This document shows positions 18,401 through 26,993 of a stretch of 64,000 nucleotides of DNA, piece after piece. Source of the DNA: Kiloniella majae (GTDB taxonomy: Bacteria > Pseudomonadota > Alphaproteobacteria > Kiloniellales > Kiloniellaceae); contig NZ_MTSZ01000006.1 in NCBI RefSeq assembly GCF_002118315.1, positions 124,001 to 188,000 of the forward strand, read 5' to 3'. A program made the position numbers and the translations under genes. The notes beneath the pieces were generated by a model, which saw only the letters and a program-made list of their open reading frames with translations, had not been told where the DNA came from and did not search any database. Numbering within the stretch: position 1 is the stretch's first letter; each line of letters starts with the position of its first letter.

Positions 18401-20951
18401 TACGATTGAGGATGATACGCCACGTTTTACACCTGTTCTAAATGAGGAACTCATTACCAATGGAAGTTTTGAAACAAACCCGTTGAATGGAAATGGTTGG
18501 GGTACCTTTGATGCCATTGAGGGATGGAGCAATGGATCTGGCAATCAGTTTGAAGTCCAAAAAGGCAACATTGGCGGTCTACCCCCGAAAGAAGGTAGCA
18601 GTAAAATTGAACTTGACGGTCATAATGGACCAGACAGTAACGCTACATTGCAACAAACAGTCGATGGTACAAATGTTGGTGAAGATTATGTTCTAACCTT
18701 CTGGTACGCCCCTCGCCCTAATGATGGACAATCTGACAGTAGTAGTTTCAAGGTTCTTTGGGATGATCAAGAGGTTATCGTCAAGAATTCTTCCAATGTT
18801 AGTAGTGGTTGGCAAAAGGTCACCGTCGTGGTGGCTGGTACAGGCGAGCCGACCAATCTGACATTCCTTGGTACAGGACAGGAAAACACGCTTGGTGCTT
18901 ACATTGATGGTGTCAGTCTGATGGCTGCACATGTGGTTGATGAGGATGATTTACCAAATGGCAGTGACCCAGAAAAAGAAAGCTTGGTTGTTTCTGGTGA
19001 TTTGAACGTTAATTTTGGAACCGATGAGGCAGGATCAGTTTATCTATCGGATGAACAGCTTGCCGATTTACTTCAACTGGGATTGAAATCCGGTGGTGTT
19101 GATCTGGATGATTACAGTTTTGATGCCAACACAGGTGTTTTGACTGCTAGCGCGAATGGGGAAGCTGTCTTTACCATTGGCTTTAACTCAGAGGAAGGTA
19201 CTTTTGAGTTTACCTTGATCAAAGCTTTGGATCATGCCGATATCGCTGGTGAAAACATTTTATCTCTTTCCATCCCATTCACCGCAACGGATGGCGATGA
19301 TGATCCTGTTGAAGGGTTCATTGATCTTAAAGTTGTTGATGATATTCCTGCGGCAGTTGACGATGAAGATCATGTTCTGATGCAGGATGGTGAAACCCAT
19401 TACAATATAGCGTTTGCTTTGGATGAAAGCGGAAGCATTAATGAAGAAGAATGGGAGTTGCAAAAAGATGCCGTCAAGAATGCTGCTAAACAGTATTTTG
19501 ATAATGGCGTTACCAAAGTATCTATATTCACATTCTCAGCAGATGCAGAATTTGACGGAATTTTTGACAACTACTCGGACTTTGAAGATTTCATCGATTC
19601 GCTTGCTGATGAGAACGGGTCAACAGATTATGTTGACGCTCTGAATGTTATCCAGAGCGATTTTAATATTGATCCGAATGCGATCAATCGGATTTATTTC
19701 TTGAGTGATGGCGACCCCTTTGGCAATGGAAATACACCTTCTGATCAGCAATATGATGATTGGAATACGTATCTAACCGATAACAATATCGATGTCGTTG
19801 GTATCGGAATTGGCAATGATCTTAACCATATACTGAAAGTAGATGATGGACAGGGTGAAGATGCTCCTATTCTGATTAACAGTTTTGATGACCTTAATGC
19901 TGCTCTGGTTGATAATCAACAAGATGGAGGTAATGCAAATGGTAATCTTTTCGACAATGATCTTATAAGTGCAGATGAACCTCTGATCATTACTGACATT
20001 ATTTATAACGGTCAGACTTATACGGATGATAATGATGATGGTCAGGAAGATGATAACATCATAACTATTCTAACTGAGAAAGATGCAAAGCTAGAAGTCA
20101 ACACATTGACCGGTGAATACCTCTACAACGTTGAAGTTTTTACAGAAGCATTCACAGAAAGCTTTGTGTATACGGTTCAAGACTTTGATGGCGATACGTC
20201 GCAGGCTGTATTGAATATTGCTGGTAAAACCTGGATTGCTTCTGATGATAAAATCATCACCAATATTACTGATGAGATAGTCATTCCCGATAGTGTTCTA
20301 TTAGAGAATGATGGATTGAAATCGGGTCATGAAATTACCAATGCAGATAATGCACAAGGTGGTGATGTTAATCACGACGACCAGTCGGAAAGTATTTTGT
20401 TTTCTCTGGATGATTCCGGTGACTTGCCCTCTTTTGAGTATGAAGTGACAAACGACGGTCAGACAGAAAGTGCGTCCGTTAAGATTATGGTCCAGGAAGG
20501 CACCAATCTGATGGGATCAAATCAGAACGACATTATTATTGCGGGTGATGGCAATGATACCCTTACTGGCAATGCCGGAGATGATATTCTCATCGGTGGT
20601 GAAGGCAGTGATATTTTTGTCTTCACAACAGAAGACCTTGGGTTTGATAATATCATAACGGATTTTAATCCGAATGAAGGTGACAGGATTGATCTTACAG
20701 ATATATTCGAAAATGCTCCTTTGGGGAATGGGTTAGAAAATGATGATCTAGCCGCACTTTTGAATGATTATTTGGATGTCAGTTATGATGGCAGTGATAC
20801 CTTGATCAAAGTCGATCCTGACCAGTTTGGTGAAGGAATGGAAGCAACGGCTTCAATCGCACTGGAAGGAATTGATTTACTGAATGGCTATGCAGATAGT
20901 CAGGAACTGGTTAACTCTTTGCTGGATAATGATAATTTGATTGTTCAATAG
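15474..20951 (+). CDS. Giant type I-secreted RTX surface protein with VWA domain
   Basis: A secreted, very acidic protein of 1825 residues with no Sec signal. The first part (to about residue 970) has T1SS-143-like repeats with Asp-rich linkers such as DDDTA and VVDDEGDVSD. Residues about 988-1152 resemble a DUF642/carbohydrate-binding jelly roll (ELITNGSFE, GAYIDGVSL). Residues about 1306-1482 are a von Willebrand A domain with MIDAS motif DESGS and LSDGDP. RTX nonapeptides (GDGNDTLTGNAGDDILIGG) lie at about 1682-1715, followed by a C-terminal T1SS target region. AGGGG before the ATG at 15474 favours this start over an upstream TTG. No ABC exporter is nearby. A probable adhesin. Confidence 0.9.
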   Translation: MTENYSDRATADTIHADTIEIINQSEVVRGESVQQVLAGQASQGPINILEPTRGEVRLITTNQGDVFDLQFEPSSASSSIQENDFILEFDTNSDGTSDAQLVFRNLVTQANTDNSPTLIIGGVEVSADQLLSRIVALSEGEATLETAAGADSDVSGGGNNLYSDNLGNIIDLLIAQGVIDPTELSFGLFSTIDENTDPARGSFSLSFNTPGFELVGGFEDTLPNQHLIGGDVGFDDSPFTPGETEAFPLQLLFNFVPQDNEVLQSVSIDPFPIDVKLFVGGFTLANEVPGPFPVVIASENFDKVFLLPPADSDQDFIVAGSATIVDPDTNQASVIPFAEEAIIDAVADVPEMKLKLEHEDPIVQAEEKTIILRLEAALRDIDGSEALSLEITGVPEDFTPLGGGLPNGWELVPEDPVDGFVKYNVVYTGNGPAPTSISGSISFAYNDYTTHNASSGAGRDADGTANNDGPLHITVSAIATELETDLGTDELTLENNVAVASDTVILHIHEDVPTIEKTVKIWVDETAGDQGGAEWHVTNNVAGVADAIDAVDSALNTDGLIVDRDNALTQGFVKKNAAVNLYSDGKDDEVDLSDVNPDNNNDLGGPQNNTDDQEGIEFVTYSGDPAVSDGPANHMHTTGGDPIYLYSSSENPCVVYGVFGDDAANNLDGSTVAFIAYITSDLNNGLNAVEVYLEQFVSLDHPNPWIDFEHIRLDLEFVVVDDEGDVSDPGTLNLYFADDGPFVEVENNVDANGSSLGVSFPNMDETLYDVPGDLNATDDNVVPNIFSDPTGVHPIGRISTLEDTGILGGLFNINVNVGADEEGATVEHIFELTLGGLTEDLVGDPTLAKGIETMLSVTQGTSGPDYEGTTIFLFLENGQIVGRFDQFADQDDILEGIAFRIFMDDVNDLENADLILEQYMALDHLDTTDTDEVLALLTKDDIDVGLKLTVKVTDGDDDTAESSAEILLFDDKTSVFTIEDDTPRFTPVLNEELITNGSFETNPLNGNGWGTFDAIEGWSNGSGNQFEVQKGNIGGLPPKEGSSKIELDGHNGPDSNATLQQTVDGTNVGEDYVLTFWYAPRPNDGQSDSSSFKVLWDDQEVIVKNSSNVSSGWQKVTVVVAGTGEPTNLTFLGTGQENTLGAYIDGVSLMAAHVVDEDDLPNGSDPEKESLVVSGDLNVNFGTDEAGSVYLSDEQLADLLQLGLKSGGVDLDDYSFDANTGVLTASANGEAVFTIGFNSEEGTFEFTLIKALDHADIAGENILSLSIPFTATDGDDDPVEGFIDLKVVDDIPAAVDDEDHVLMQDGETHYNIAFALDESGSINEEEWELQKDAVKNAAKQYFDNGVTKVSIFTFSADAEFDGIFDNYSDFEDFIDSLADENGSTDYVDALNVIQSDFNIDPNAINRIYFLSDGDPFGNGNTPSDQQYDDWNTYLTDNNIDVVGIGIGNDLNHILKVDDGQGEDAPILINSFDDLNAALVDNQQDGGNANGNLFDNDLISADEPLIITDIIYNGQTYTDDNDDGQEDDNIITILTEKDAKLEVNTLTGEYLYNVEVFTEAFTESFVYTVQDFDGDTSQAVLNIAGKTWIASDDKIITNITDEIVIPDSVLLENDGLKSGHEITNADNAQGGDVNHDDQSESILFSLDDSGDLPSFEYEVTNDGQTESASVKIMVQEGTNLMGSNQNDIIIAGDGNDTLTGNAGDDILIGGEGSDIFVFTTEDLGFDNIITDFNPNEGDRIDLTDIFENAPLGNGLENDDLAALLNDYLDVSYDGSDTLIKVDPDQFGEGMEATASIALEGIDLLNGYADSQELVNSLLDNDNLIVQ

Positions 20952-20969
20952 GATCTATTTTGCAGCCTA

Positions 20970-21000
20970 ACACCTACAGGTTCTTGTCGGTGTAGTTTTT
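20970..21000 (+). terminator. Terminator after the RTX protein gene
   Basis: An imperfect stem ACACC-ACAGG / CTTGT-GGTGT with one mismatch is followed by AGTTTTT, starting 19 bp after the stop of the RTX gene. Confidence 0.7.
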
Positions 21001-21010
21001 GGCAACACAT

Positions 21011-21076
21011 AGCGAAAGCTACTCTCCATTTAATTATCACGAGTAACCCATTTAATTATCACGAGTAGCTTTCGCT
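21011..21076. repeat. Compound repeat: 20-bp direct repeat inside a 14-bp inverted repeat
   Basis: A 20-bp unit starting CCATTTAATTATCACGAGTA occurs at 21026-21045 and again at 21048-21067. AGCGAAAGCTACTC (21011-21024) is the exact reverse complement of 21063-21076. The right-hand copies are the last codons and stop of the carbonic anhydrase gene. So the gene's 3' end has been copied twice, once inverted. The RNA could fold into a 14-bp hairpin with a 38-nt loop. Confidence 0.9.
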
Positions 21077-21604
21077 TAGTTTTATATAGTTTGCTGCGGA
21101 GTATTTTATTTCTTCGAGTTCTGCTGGTTTTAAATCACGGAATTTTTTTGCGGGTGAACCGGACCAGAGTTCGCCTGTTGGCACAACTTTACCCGGGGTA
21201 ACCAACGCCCCGGCAGCAACCATGGCATTCGTCTCTACAATAGCTTTGTCCATGACGACGGACCTCATGCCGATAAAGGCATCATCCTCTATTTCACAAG
21301 CATGCAACAACGCCATGTGACCGACAGTAACACCACTGCCGATGCGGGTTGGAATACCGCCACCTGTTTCTCTGTAATCGCCCCCGGTTCGGTCGTGGTT
21401 GACGTGTATGATTGTTCCATCTTGTATATTGGCGTTTTCCCCAATGGTAATGGAATTGACATCACCACGCAGAACGCAATTGTACCAAATGGACGTCCCT
21501 GCCCCGATTTCAACATCTCCAATGATAACTGCGTTTTCTGCAATGAATGCATCCTTGGAAATTCTTGGGGATATGCCGCGGTAGGATTTTATAATGCCAG
21601 ACAC
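21059..21604 (-). CDS. Gamma-carbonic anhydrase-family protein
   Basis: This 181-residue left-handed beta-helix protein is built from hexapeptide repeats (VIIGDVEIGAGTSIWYNCVLRGDV, then NIQDGTIIH and VGHMALLHACEIEDD). Likely metal ligands are the His in DGTIIHVNHD and the two in TVGHMALLHAC, as in the Cam/YrdA/PaaY group. The start is set at GTG 21604 because the family normally begins close to the first SYRGISPRI strand. An upstream TTG would add 19 unrelated residues. YrdA-like members are often of unproven carbonic anhydrase activity, so the exact reaction is open. Its 3' end lies in a repeat cluster. Confidence 0.88.
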   Translation of the reverse strand: MSGIIKSYRGISPRISKDAFIAENAVIIGDVEIGAGTSIWYNCVLRGDVNSITIGENANIQDGTIIHVNHDRTGGDYRETGGGIPTRIGSGVTVGHMALLHACEIEDDAFIGMRSVVMDKAIVETNAMVAAGALVTPGKVVPTGELWSGSPAKKFRDLKPAELEEIKYSAANYIKLSESYS

Positions 21605-21775
21605 GTTATTTTTCGCTTTCTCTAGAGACGTTTGAGTAAAATATTTAGTTAACAAAAACAAAAAAGTGCGATATAAAAAAAATTCTTTGTCTCATCTTTA
21701 CCATTTTTAAATCACCTGGAAACCATATATAAGTTCACGTGATGAAGTTTTTACCTTTTCTGGAGAGCAGAAAAT

Positions 21776-22123
21776 ATGCCTAAAGGCACCAAATGTATCG
21801 CTATTTTTGCACTTGTCGCCGCTATTGGCATTAGTACGTTTTTTGTTTCTACACCAAGTTACGCGCAGTTTAACGAACCACGTTGGTATCAACAGCAAGT
21901 TTGCCTTGCCAAAGCCTATACCAAAGTGAACCAGCTTCAAAAGTCTGCGGCTCATAAAGAAAGAGCAAAAAAGTCCCGCTCTAAATTAAGTCGCGCAGGT
22001 GTTCCTGAATCTCATATTCGTGAACTGGCGAACAGAACACTGAAAATGCTGCAGTTTGGTATCAATGGTAACAAAGAAGCCCGTGGCCCTCGCCTTTGCC
22101 AACAATGGTATCCGGTTGGATAA
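21776..22123 (+). CDS. Small secreted protein of unknown function
   Basis: This 115-residue protein has a clear Sec signal peptide: a basic start, a hydrophobic core IAIFALVAAIGISTFFV and the cleavage site SYA-Q at about residue 30. The mature part is basic and helical, with two cysteines (QQVCLAKAY, GPRLCQQW) that could form one disulfide. GGAGAG precedes the ATG. It is transcribed alone and ends at a bidirectional terminator. I do not recognise the family. Confidence 0.75.
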   Translation: MPKGTKCIAIFALVAAIGISTFFVSTPSYAQFNEPRWYQQQVCLAKAYTKVNQLQKSAAHKERAKKSRSKLSRAGVPESHIRELANRTLKMLQFGINGNKEARGPRLCQQWYPVG

Positions 22124-22149
22124 GAGCTAAGAATTATACTTGGAAAAAC

Positions 22150-22175
22150 AAAAGGACGTTTTCCCGTCCTTTTTT
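22150..22175. terminator. Bidirectional terminator between the secreted protein gene and argC
   Basis: A 9-bp stem (22150-22158 with 22165-22173) has a 6-nt loop. There are T runs on both sides: TTTTTT on plus and GTTTTT on minus. It serves the two convergent genes. Confidence 0.88.
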
Positions 22176-22231
22176 ATTGCCTTGAATCTGTTGGTACTCA
22201 AAGGTCAACGACCTCTATATATCCATAACCC

Positions 22232-23179
22232 CTAAAGGCCAGCGTCTTCTGCCAAGCCCAGCATCAAGTTAAGGTTCTGTACCGCAGCTCCTGATGCACC
22301 TTTACCGAGGTTATCGAGGCGTGCAATCAGAAGTGCTTGCTCTGTGGCATCATTTGCAAAAACGAATAGTTCAAGTTCATTACTGCCATTCAGAGCATCT
22401 GGTCTTAGGAATGCGGAACGCTCCAGATTTTCTGAATTGTTCAGGTTCTTGACCTTAACAAAACGGCTGCCTTGATAGTGTTCTGCGAGGCTTTCCTGTA
22501 ACAAGGTACCGCTTACACCATTTTTCATCTGTGCATAGTGTAGTGGAATTGAAACCAGCATTCCCTGGGCGTAGTCACCGACAGAGGGCATGAATAATGG
22601 CTTATGCGTTAAGCCATTGTGTTGCGTCATCTCTGGCACATGCTTGTGTTGCAACGAAAGACCATAGGTACCAAAAGGCTCGGCTTGGCCACCTTCGTGA
22701 ATTTCGATAAGGGCTTTACCACCCCCTGTGTAGCCGGAAACACCCTGTACGTTGATCAAGGTATCCTTGGATACAATGTTTCGTTCAATCAAAGGCCGCA
22801 GCAAGGCAATGGCACCGGTTGGGTAACAGCCCGGATTACTCACGCGTTTGGAGTTAGCAATCTTTTCCCGATGGCCTTCGGTCATTTCCGGGAAACCATA
22901 AGTCCAGTCTGGATCAACCCGATAAGCGGTTGAGGCATCAATAATGCGTACTTCAGGATTTTCAACCAGAGACACGGCCTCTATCGCTGCGGCATCCGGC
23001 AGACACAGAATGACAAGATCTGCAGAGTTTAAGAGCTCTTTTCTTGCCGCTGCGTCTTTCCGCAATTCAGGTGCAATCGATATTATTTCAAGGTCTTGCC
23101 GATTTTCCAGGCGTTGACGGACCTGCAGGCCAGTAGTGCCAGCTTCGCCATCAATAAAAATTCTTTTGCCTGTCGACAT
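22232..23179 (-). CDS. argC: N-acetyl-gamma-glutamyl-phosphate reductase (short type)
   Basis: This 315-residue enzyme reduces N-acetylglutamyl phosphate to the semialdehyde in arginine synthesis. The nucleotide-binding start [13 protein letters not shown] and the catalytic Cys118 (SNPGCYPTG) fit the short AGPR type 2 class common in alphaproteobacteria. [14 protein letters not shown] and KHVPEMTQH are further family blocks. It stands alone on the minus strand and converges on the small secreted protein gene. In this group argC is usually near rpsI, which is indeed 7 kb away. Confidence 0.95.
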   Translation of the reverse strand: MSTGKRIFIDGEAGTTGLQVRQRLENRQDLEIISIAPELRKDAAARKELLNSADLVILCLPDAAAIEAVSLVENPEVRIIDASTAYRVDPDWTYGFPEMTEGHREKIANSKRVSNPGCYPTGAIALLRPLIERNIVSKDTLINVQGVSGYTGGGKALIEIHEGGQAEPFGTYGLSLQHKHVPEMTQHNGLTHKPLFMPSVGDYAQGMLVSIPLHYAQMKNGVSGTLLQESLAEHYQGSRFVKVKNLNNSENLERSAFLRPDALNGSNELELFVFANDATEQALLIARLDNLGKGASGAAVQNLNLMLGLAEDAGL

Positions 23180-23324
23180 TGGATTAACCTCAAAAAGTAA
23201 TAATACGTGCCCTATAACTACACATTATTTTTTGTATTTCAATACAGAAACTTGGATATTCGTATGCATGCTAAGTAAGTGATAGAACACAACAGCTGTA
23301 GGGGGCGCTTGGGAATATCGACCA

Positions 23325-23393
23325 GCTAACTTTAGGCGAGTTTATTAAGTCATGGCTAAAGTTGGCTTCTTGTCATCATTTGAAAAAGCCAAA
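23325..23393. repeat. Overlapping alternative hairpins downstream of the lipoprotein gene
   Basis: One segment (about 23349-23364) can pair with either flank: with 23325-23337 (12 bp, one G-U) or with about 23384-23393 (10 bp, one G-U). On the minus strand this lies just after the lipoprotein stop at 23398. It may act as a weak terminator; no long U tract is present. The rest of the 23180-23397 gap shows nothing else. Confidence 0.45.
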
Positions 23394-23397
23394 TATG

Positions 23398-23889
23398 TTA
23401 TTTCAGCTCTAACCCTGCTGCGTTGCCGTTTTTTCGCCCCAGAACAGTTGTTACTACATCCCCCGTTGTCTGTTGGCGGGTTGAGATAAAGAAGTGTCGG
23501 TCTCCCAAACCATAGACAACAAAACAGTTTTCGGGCTGAGGGATCTCAAACTGATAGTTAAAGCAGATCAGGTTGGTTCGTATTTGCCAGGTGCCTTGAA
23601 CAAGCTGGGTGAAATCGTAATAGGCGACACGACCATCTCCTGAGATAAACTCTACCCAACGATTTGCGTTGGGGTCTTGTTCTGATTTTGTATGATCCAC
23701 ATACTTGCCGTATAGGGTATTTCCAGCAAACGCCCCGACAATATCAGAGCCCATTAACTGTGTTGCTCCGGCGGCGATAAGTTCTTGATCATTGTAATAG
23801 GTTTTTGTGTCATCGACAGCCGGTGTTGTGACGCAACTTGCTAAAGAAAAAGAAAGCAGCAACAGGATGGCTTTGTAAGTCATTTTCAT
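23398..23889 (-). CDS. Predicted lipoprotein of unknown function
   Basis: This 163-residue protein has a signal peptide ending in the lipobox SLASC (Cys19). The mature domain has alternating aromatic strands (GKYVDHTKSEQ, RVAYYDF, GTWQIRTNLICFNYQF, CFVVYGL). This fits a small beta-sandwich or barrel such as those in periplasmic binding lipoproteins. Two further cysteines (ICF and NCF) may pair. It is monocistronic and divergent from nothing obvious. No known function is recognised. Confidence 0.8.
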   Translation of the reverse strand: MKMTYKAILLLLSFSLASCVTTPAVDDTKTYYNDQELIAAGATQLMGSDIVGAFAGNTLYGKYVDHTKSEQDPNANRWVEFISGDGRVAYYDFTQLVQGTWQIRTNLICFNYQFEIPQPENCFVVYGLGDRHFFISTRQQTTGDVVTTVLGRKNGNAAGLELK

Positions 23890-23981
23890 ATTCCTTATTG
23901 GCTCATATACCTTTTGGCCTATTCAATTATGTGAGCAAAGAAGCTGTGTTTTTACATGCATATATTAAGCCAATAGTCTGC

Positions 23982-24902
23982 TCAGGTTACTTTCAAGACA
24001 GCAGGAAGGGCGGCTTCAAAGGTTTGGATTTCTGTACGCAACCATCTGCGAAAGGTTTTTGCTGATTGTGAGGGTTCCCGTAATTCTGAATGCACGAGGT
24101 AATAGCTAAAGGGGGATTGTTTCCAGTCTGTCATTGCAGGAACAAGATTTCCTGACACAAAGTCATCTGCAATCAGAACCGATCGACCCAGCATTATCCC
24201 CTGCCCCTGTCGTGCAGCGCCAATCAAAAGGTGTGTATCACTAAAGGCAAGACTGTCACCTTCTTTATCAAGGTTTCCAGTTGTTTGATTTAGCCATCTT
24301 TCCAGAGAAAGCTTTATTCCCTCTGGCCCGCCGGAATCTTTTAAAAGCGTATAGTCAGAGAGTTTTTTATCCCTCGTCATTAAATCAGGATGACAGGCAG
24401 GACCGATCATTTCGTCCATAAGTTTTTCTTCAACAACGCCTTTATAGCTTCCCGGTCCGTAGCGAATAGCCAGATCGATGTTTTCCCGCGCGAGGTCACT
24501 AAGGTAATCAGATGTCAGAAGTTCAAGCTGGATATCCGGGTAAGCATCCCGGAATTTCTTTATGCGTGGAAAAAGCCATTCAGCAGCGAATGACTGTAAT
24601 GTTGAAATACGGAGCTTTTTCTTATCGTTACCTGTAAGGCTTGCCGTTAAGTCATCGAGGTTATCTAATATGACGGTGAGTTGTTTTAGATAGCTTTCCC
24701 CTTTTTCTGTCAGGGAAAAACTGTTGGGACCACGATCAAGAAGCTTTACACCTAACCACTGTTCCAGTCCCTTGATTTGCTGACTTACGGCAGATGCAGA
24801 AACGGACAGTTCGTTGGCCGCAAGGGAAACGCTTCCTGTCCTGGCTGCGGCTTCGAAAGATTTGACTGCATTCAATGGTGGCAGTTTACGTTGTTTTAGC
24901 AT
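23982..24902 (-). CDS. LysR-family transcriptional regulator, GcvA-like
   Basis: This 306-residue regulator has an N-terminal winged helix (LNAVKSFEAAARTGSVSLAANELSVSASAVSQQIKGLEQWLG) and a C-terminal periplasmic-binding-like effector domain (about 92-290). The PPLNAVKSFEAAART opening is typical of the GcvA/AmpR branch. It is divergent from the EamA exporter gene at 25036 across 133 bp, so that gene is its likely target. The effector is unknown. Confidence 0.92.
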   Translation of the reverse strand: MLKQRKLPPLNAVKSFEAAARTGSVSLAANELSVSASAVSQQIKGLEQWLGVKLLDRGPNSFSLTEKGESYLKQLTVILDNLDDLTASLTGNDKKKLRISTLQSFAAEWLFPRIKKFRDAYPDIQLELLTSDYLSDLARENIDLAIRYGPGSYKGVVEEKLMDEMIGPACHPDLMTRDKKLSDYTLLKDSGGPEGIKLSLERWLNQTTGNLDKEGDSLAFSDTHLLIGAARQGQGIMLGRSVLIADDFVSGNLVPAMTDWKQSPFSYYLVHSELREPSQSAKTFRRWLRTEIQTFEAALPAVLKVT

Positions 24903-25035
24903 TAGAAAAACTTACTCAGCCTAATATCTTCTTGTTTTACAGAAATTATATAGCAACCCATATTGAAAACAACGCCGCATACTTGTTCTGTTATCATATA
25001 GCGAGATAAAGCGGGAAAAATCTGATTTATCGTTT

Positions 25036-25962
25036 ATGAAAGTTAATAAAATGGCCTCGGCTTTTCGTTTGAATATTGGTGTCGCTCAAATGTCTCTGGC
25101 GATGTTCCTTTCCGGCTTTATCGGCTTGTTTGTTTTTGAATCCGGGCAGACACCTTTTAACATCGTATTTTTTAGATGTGTCTTCGGGGCAATCGGACTT
25201 GGTCTGTTTTGCTGGTGGAAAGGCTATTTTACGGCCGATGTGCTGAACAAAAAGAATATAACCCTTGCGCTTTTAAGCGGCTTTGCATTGGTTTGTAACT
25301 GGATCCTGCTTTTCACATCCTTTAAGTTGTCCCCTATTTCAATCAATACAGCCATTTATCACACACAGCCTTTCTTTCTTGTTCTTTTTGGTGCGTTGTT
25401 CCTGGGGGAAGCGTTCAGCTTTCACAAGTTTGTCTGGCTTATTCTCGCTTTCCTTGGCCTGATCTTTGTTATTGAACTGGACGCAAACAGTTTTCAGGGG
25501 GACACCTCAATGATTGAAGGCGCAGGTTTTGCCTTGGGTGCTGCCATTCTCTACACAATTACGACAATCATCACCAAGCGGTTAACCGGAATGCGCCCAC
25601 ATCTGATTGCCTTTATTCAGGTGACTTTGGGTATTGTGATGTTGAGCCCCTTGGTTGACTTCTCAACCGCGCCAACACTTTCTGATACCAAGGTTTGGGG
25701 CTACCTGCTTGCGCTTGGTCTGATCAATACCTGTTTTATGTATATCATCCTTTATTCCGCGTTCCAGAAGTTACAAACACCGGTTATTGCTGTTTTGTCC
25801 TTTATCTATCCGGTCGTTGCCTTGGGCGTTGATTATATCTTCTACGATCAAAAACTGAGTACTCTTCAGTTCACCGGTATTGTGTTTATTCTGGTTAGTG
25901 CTGCAGCCGTGAACCTGGGCTGGAAGGTCTTTCCATCACGGGCAAAGGTAAAAGAAAGCTGA
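25036..25962 (+). CDS. DMT-superfamily (EamA) transporter
   Basis: This 308-residue inner-membrane protein has about ten hydrophobic helices arranged as two EamA repeats. The first covers about residues 12-140 and the second about 155-290, the usual exporter of amino acids or metabolites. ISINTAIYHTQPFFLVLFGALFLGE and TPVIAVLSFIYPVVALGVDYI are the paired family motifs. It is divergent from the LysR gene and followed by a hairpin terminator. The substrate is unknown. Confidence 0.9.
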   Translation: MKVNKMASAFRLNIGVAQMSLAMFLSGFIGLFVFESGQTPFNIVFFRCVFGAIGLGLFCWWKGYFTADVLNKKNITLALLSGFALVCNWILLFTSFKLSPISINTAIYHTQPFFLVLFGALFLGEAFSFHKFVWLILAFLGLIFVIELDANSFQGDTSMIEGAGFALGAAILYTITTIITKRLTGMRPHLIAFIQVTLGIVMLSPLVDFSTAPTLSDTKVWGYLLALGLINTCFMYIILYSAFQKLQTPVIAVLSFIYPVVALGVDYIFYDQKLSTLQFTGIVFILVSAAAVNLGWKVFPSRAKVKES

Positions 25963-25975
25963 TTAATAAGTGTCA

Positions 25976-26014
25976 CAGCAAGAGATGGGGACATGCCCTT
26001 CTCTTGCTGCTTTC
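25976..26014 (+). terminator. Terminator after the EamA gene
   Basis: A 10-bp stem (25976-25985 with 26000-26009), with an inner GGG/CCC pairing, is followed by CTTTCTT. It lies between two convergent genes. Confidence 0.65.
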
Positions 26015-26023
26015 TTATCTGGG

Positions 26024-26938
26024 CTATTTCAAAAAGTGATCCCGTTCAGAAAACCAGCTTTTTACAAAATCGATAAATTTTCTGACCTTGATTGGCAGGT
26101 GTGTCTGATAGGGATAGACAATAAAAATTGGGTGAATTTTGGTGTGGTATGATGGCAAAAGACGTACCAGTTTTCCTTCGGAAATTTCTTCCTCTGCCAG
26201 ATAAGACGGGAGTTTGCCAATCCCGCCACCGGATAAAATGGCTTTCTTGAGCATGGGAAAGTGATGAACACAGAGCTTTGCTTCTATGGAAACACGATGA
26301 GATTCTGTTTCATTTTGAAAATGCCATAATGTTGGCTCTAGCTTTCTCGCATTTAACAACAACTGGTGTGCCAACAAATCCTGAGGTTTTGTGATAGCGG
26401 GCTTGTTTGCCAGATACCGAGGCGATGCGCAGATATATTCTGTCCAGTTACCCACCTTAATCGGTACCAGATTGTCTTCCATCTGTGTCGTGGCACGAAA
26501 AGCCAAATCAATATTTTCTGATTGCAGATCTTTGATTTTATTATCAAGTTCCAGTTCAAACTTTATGTCTGGATAAATAGCATTAAATCCCAGTGTGATG
26601 TCGCTCAAAAAAGCTTCACCGAATGAAATGGGGGCTGATAAACGAATAGAGCCTGAGACTGTCCCCTTTATGGCTTCAAGATCCTTTTGGGCCTTTTCTA
26701 AACTGCCTGCTATTGCTTTACAGTGATCGTAAAAGACGCTTCCCGCTTCAGTGAGATCCAGTTTGCGGGTCGTTCTGAACAGCAATTGAGTGTTAAAGTG
26801 TTTTTCCAGCCGGGAAACAAGCTGGCTGACATGGGCTTTTGAATAATCAAGGCGCGTTGCTGCGCGGGTGAAACTACCCTCTTCCACGACAATAGCAAAA
26901 ACCGCCATGGCTTCTAAGTGATGATAATTAGCATTCAT
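26024..26938 (-). CDS. LysR-family transcriptional regulator
   Basis: This 304-residue regulator has an N-terminal helix-turn-helix (AIVVEEGSFTRAATRLDYSKAHVSQLVSRLEKHF) and a C-terminal effector domain starting near SGSIRLSAPISFGEAF. It belongs to the CrgA/YhjC-type branch. It is divergent from a short-chain dehydrogenase gene at 27073, and the 134-bp gap between them holds paired repeats that may be its operator. This regulator/SDR pairing is common in proteobacteria. The inducer is unknown. Confidence 0.92.
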   Translation of the reverse strand: MNANYHHLEAMAVFAIVVEEGSFTRAATRLDYSKAHVSQLVSRLEKHFNTQLLFRTTRKLDLTEAGSVFYDHCKAIAGSLEKAQKDLEAIKGTVSGSIRLSAPISFGEAFLSDITLGFNAIYPDIKFELELDNKIKDLQSENIDLAFRATTQMEDNLVPIKVGNWTEYICASPRYLANKPAITKPQDLLAHQLLLNARKLEPTLWHFQNETESHRVSIEAKLCVHHFPMLKKAILSGGGIGKLPSYLAEEEISEGKLVRLLPSYHTKIHPIFIVYPYQTHLPIKVRKFIDFVKSWFSERDHFLK

Positions 26939-26941
26939 ATG

Positions 26942-26993
26942 AAAACAATATGTTCATAATTGTCGGTATTATCATTTTAAATAAAAACAATAT
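26942..26993. promoter_or_regulatory. Possible LysR operator repeats
   Basis: AAAACAATAT occurs at 26942-26951 and again at 26984-26993, exactly 42 bp (four helical turns) apart. The first copy extends into an inverted ACAAT-N9-ATTGT. They lie between the divergent regulator and SDR genes. Confidence 0.35.

Noticed and set aside
7189-20951. Efflux operon as a type I secretion system for the RTX protein
   Set aside because: The inner-membrane component is an RND pump, there is no ABC ATPase, and a strong terminator separates the two units.
21605-21661. TTG start adding 19 residues to the carbonic anhydrase
   Set aside because: The extra residues do not fit the family, while a GTG sits at the expected start.
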